From contig CAMLJW010000254.1 in NCBI GenBank assembly GCA_946480485.1, forward strand, positions 1-7,588: a stretch of 7,588 nucleotides of DNA, in the 5' to 3' direction. Positions 6,133 through 7,588 of this stretch are shown here, one piece after another. The DNA comes from an uncultured Streptomyces sp. Its GTDB lineage: Bacteria > Actinomycetota > Actinomycetes > Streptomycetales > Streptomycetaceae. The notes under the pieces are model-generated. The model was not told where the DNA came from. It worked only from the letters and a program-made list of their open reading frames with translations, and ran no database searches. Every line of letters begins with the position of its first letter. Position 1 is the stretch's first letter. The position numbers and the translations under genes were made by a program.

Positions 6133-6437
6133 CTGCGGTGCGAACTCCTGCCTTCCGGGCCTCGGGAATGGCCTCGTGAACGGCGTGAATGTAGCCGTCT
6201 GTAAGCGCGCCGTCGCATGCTTCGACGCGCATTCATCCGATCGTGTGAGGATTAGCCGCACGGCTGACGGGCGTTGGCCGGACGAGGCCGGGGACGAAGC
6301 CGAACCTGACCAGACGTGGCCGATGTGGCTGGACGTGGCTGGACGTGGCCGGAGTGGCCGGACGTACAGTGGCGTGGGGTGCGGACGCGCCTTACTGGGC
6401 TGTCTGGCGTTACGAGGCTTCTAGGGAGGCGCTTGCC
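6133..6437. promoter_or_regulatory. Divergent control region between the regulator and lipB
   Basis: This 305-bp gap holds no gene I can support. Seen directly: a nested dyad at 6186-6235, a degenerate ~10-bp tandem array at 6276-6365, and, next to its end, TACAGT at 6365-6370. The last is a good TAnnnT -10 for lipB, with TGGACG (6340-6345) as a possible -35 at a slightly long 19-nt spacing. On the minus strand TACATT (6193-6188) with GCGACG 17 nt upstream is a weak promoter for the regulator gene. GGAGG at 6425-6429 is the lipB ribosome site, 8 nt before GTG 6438. Confidence 0.45.
6276..6365. repeat. Degenerate tandem array, ~10-bp unit GGCYGGACGT, upstream of lipB
   Basis: The units are: GGCCGGACGA (6276-6285), GGCCGGGGACGA (6286-6297), two poorer copies (6298-6317), GGCCGATGT (6318-6326), GGCTGGACGT (6327-6336), the same again (6337-6346), GGCCGGAGT (6347-6355) and GGCCGGACGT (6356-6365). 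Most units are 9-10 bp, near one helical turn, so a bound protein could sit on one face. The array ends exactly where the candidate lipB -10 begins. It may be an operator array, a curved region or slippage. Confidence 0.6.
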
Positions 6438-7241
6438 GTGAGTGAGTTGCGGTTCGTCCGGATGGGTTTCGGTGCGGACGCCGTCGAGTACCAGGAGGCC
6501 TGGGACGAGCAGCGCCGCGTGCACGCCGCCCGCTTCCAGGACGAGATCCCCGACACCTGTCTGCTGCTGGAGCACCCGCCGGTCTATACGGCGGGCCGGC
6601 GCACCGCGCCCGAGGAGCGGCCCCTCGACGGCACTCCGGTCGTGGACGTGGACCGCGGCGGCAAGATCACCTGGCACGGTCCGGGCCAGCTGGTGGGCTA
6701 CCCGATCCTGAAGCTGCCCCGCCCGGTGGACGTGGTCGCGCACGTACGCCGCCTCGAGGAGGCCCTGATCCGCACGTGCGCGGAGTTCGGCCTCAAGACC
6801 AGCCGCGTCGAGGGCCGCAGCGGGGTGTGGGTGCTCGGCGATCCGGTGGACCAGCGCCCCCCACTCGGCGAACTGTCGCTGGACTTCGATCCGCGCCTGC
6901 GGGACGAGATGTTCGACCCGCGCCTCAACGGCCCGGAGTACGCCCCCTCCAACGCGGGCCAGCGCCGCGAGGACCGCAAGCTCGCCCAGATCGGCATCCG
7001 GGTGGCCAAGGGCGTCACGATGCACGGTTTCGCACTGAACGTGCACCCGGACAACGCCTGTTTCGACCGCATCATCCCGTGCGGCATCCGCGACGCGGGC
7101 GTCACATCCCTGGCGAACGAACTCGTAGGCGACGTCACGATCAACGACGTCCTGCCGGTCGCCGAGAAGCACTTGCGGGACGTACTGGAGAACGCGGACC
7201 TGAGGCCTCGCGAGGTGGAACGGGTTGCCTCCGGCGGTTGA
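6438..7241 (+). CDS. lipB: Octanoyl-[acyl-carrier-protein]:protein N-octanoyltransferase LipB
   Basis: 267 aa. LipB transfers octanoyl from acyl carrier protein to a lysine of lipoyl domains of 2-oxo-acid dehydrogenases and the glycine cleavage H protein, in the cytosol. Signatures in order: [14 protein letters not shown] at 42-55, [17 protein letters not shown] at 73-89, GRSGVWV at 126-132, [20 protein letters not shown] at 180-199 with the predicted catalytic Lys181, and [14 protein letters not shown] at 212-225 with catalytic Cys215. GTG 6438 is chosen over an upstream in-frame ATG at 6345: GGAGG lies 8 nt before it and the protein then begins at the normal family position. A charged stretch of about 35 extra residues (roughly 138-175) separates GVWV from the catalytic Lys, compared with the mycobacterial enzyme as I recall it. 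lipA follows after 279 bp. Confidence 0.97.
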   Translation: MSELRFVRMGFGADAVEYQEAWDEQRRVHAARFQDEIPDTCLLLEHPPVYTAGRRTAPEERPLDGTPVVDVDRGGKITWHGPGQLVGYPILKLPRPVDVVAHVRRLEEALIRTCAEFGLKTSRVEGRSGVWVLGDPVDQRPPLGELSLDFDPRLRDEMFDPRLNGPEYAPSNAGQRREDRKLAQIGIRVAKGVTMHGFALNVHPDNACFDRIIPCGIRDAGVTSLANELVGDVTINDVLPVAEKHLRDVLENADLRPREVERVASGG

Positions 7242-7520
7242 AAGGCTGTCGGGCCACCTCTGAGCGGGACGCGGGCGGTTGGGTCGTCGTTGCGGGGACG
7301 GGCGGTTTCCGGTCCGTCGTGGCCGGGGACAGCGCGTCCGGTTTCCCTGTGGATCGGGGCCGCGCCACGCGTACGTGTGCACGCTCCACCCGGTCCAGGC
7401 CCCCACCAGCCCGTCCCCGCGTCTGAGGATCGCTCACGAGGGTTGCCCAGACGCGGGGCCGAAAACAGCATGGGCGTACCCTGGTGTACGCCGACGAATC
7501 GAAGTTGTAGGGAGCCGCTC
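7242..7520. promoter_or_regulatory. lipB-lipA intergenic region
   Basis: I see no gene in these 279 bp. A modest bulged stem-loop at 7297-7318 (GACGG/CCGTC outside CGG-TTT-CCG) might terminate lipB transcripts. Near the right end TACCCT at 7477-7482 fits a -10 for lipA, with no clear -35 at normal spacing; TTGCCC at 7443-7448 is too far away. AGGGAG at 7509-7514 lies 6 nt before the lipA GTG. The gap suggests that lipA can be transcribed on its own. Confidence 0.4.
7473..7492. promoter_or_regulatory. Perfect inverted repeat over the candidate lipA -10 (possible operator)
   Basis: GGCGTAC at 7473-7479 and GTACGCC at 7486-7492 form a perfect 7-bp inverted repeat with a 6-bp centre. The candidate -10 TACCCT overlaps the left arm. 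The repeat ends 28 nt before the lipA start. It could bind a dimeric repressor, or form a small hairpin in the leader if transcription starts upstream. No factor can be named from sequence. Confidence 0.45.
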
Positions 7521-7588
7521 GTGTCCGCAGTCGCACCCGACGGACGCAAGATGCTGCGCCTGGAGGTCCGCAACAGCCAGACCCCCAT
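7521..7588 (+). CDS. lipA: Lipoyl synthase LipA (partial, N-terminus only)
   Basis: Only 22 complete codons fall inside the window, from GTG 7521: MSAVAPDGRKMLRLEVRNSQ, then TP and the first two bases of the next codon. This matches the N-terminus of actinobacterial lipoyl synthases as I know them. The position after lipB fits. LipA is a radical-SAM enzyme with two 4Fe-4S clusters that inserts sulfur at C6 and C8 of protein-bound octanoyl groups. Its cluster cysteines lie beyond the window, so nothing can be said of its integrity. AGGGAG 6 nt upstream supports the start. Confidence 0.9.
   Translation, partial: MSAVAPDGRKMLRLEVRNSQTP

Noticed and set aside
6133..6261. ATG 6261 as the start of the regulator
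   Set aside because: The 43 extra residues do not look like family sequence and would cover the divergent promoter region. ATG 6132 starts the conserved part.
6276..6365. CRISPR array
   Set aside because: Units of about 10 bp are directly adjacent and degenerate, with no spacers of constant length and no cas genes.
6345..6437. ATG 6345 as the start of lipB
   Set aside because: It would translate part of the tandem array and the promoter region. GTG 6438 has a strong GGAGG at 8 nt and gives the normal LipB N-terminus.
7242..7520. Small gene or riboswitch between lipB and lipA
   Set aside because: No frame there has a convincing start, ribosome site or protein pattern, and I recognise no conserved riboswitch core. 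Only a weak stem-loop and the inverted repeat stand out.
6252..7588. Long minus-strand frames over lipB (6252-7406 and 6698-7588)
   Set aside because: They are antisense to lipB, which is certain from its catalytic motifs. No ribosome site or domain supports them.

Overview
The window is very GC-rich. Its genes show the usual codon bias, with GTG or ATG starts and purine-rich ribosome binding sites, and I saw no TTA codon in any called gene. Gene content and protein signatures point to a Streptomyces chromosome or a close relative. It looks like a conserved core locus: I see no CRISPR array, tRNA, rRNA, intact transposase or phage gene.

Layout, left to right. (1) 1-460, minus: N-terminal part of a membrane-anchored or secreted peptidoglycan-recognition-type N-acetylmuramoyl-L-alanine amidase, running off the left edge. 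(2) 461-715: divergent control region. (3) 716-1900, plus: MarP-type serine protease, with an N-terminal CvpA-like membrane domain and a trypsin-like domain with an intact catalytic triad. (4) 1905-1983: compact pair of hairpins that may be a miniature or relic IS200/IS605-type element. It abuts (5) 1987-2886, plus: TIGR01777/YfcH-family NAD(P)-binding protein. (6) 3105-4520, plus: FAD-dependent oxidoreductase of the amine-oxidase type. (7) 4562-4645: two strong hairpins between convergent genes. (8) 4654-6132, minus: large NsdA-like regulator with an N-terminal HTH-like region and a helical, TPR-like C-terminus. (9) 6133-6437: divergent control region carrying a degenerate ~10-bp tandem array. 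(10) 6438-7241, plus: lipB. (11) 7521 to the edge, plus: start of lipA, preceded by a perfect inverted repeat.

The right half is a lipoate locus. LipB moves octanoyl from acyl carrier protein onto lipoyl domains, and LipA inserts the two sulfurs. In Mycobacterium tuberculosis the TIGR01777-family gene Rv2216 lies between dlaT and lipB-lipA. Here the same neighbours are split by a flavoprotein gene and a convergent regulator gene. The left half is an envelope pair: a MarP homologue divergent from a peptidoglycan amidase, which is notable because mycobacterial MarP activates a peptidoglycan hydrolase.

I found no clearly new multigene system. The best leads are the tandem array between the regulator and lipB, the hairpin element at 1905-1983, the inverted repeat in front of lipA, and the amidase/MarP pairing.
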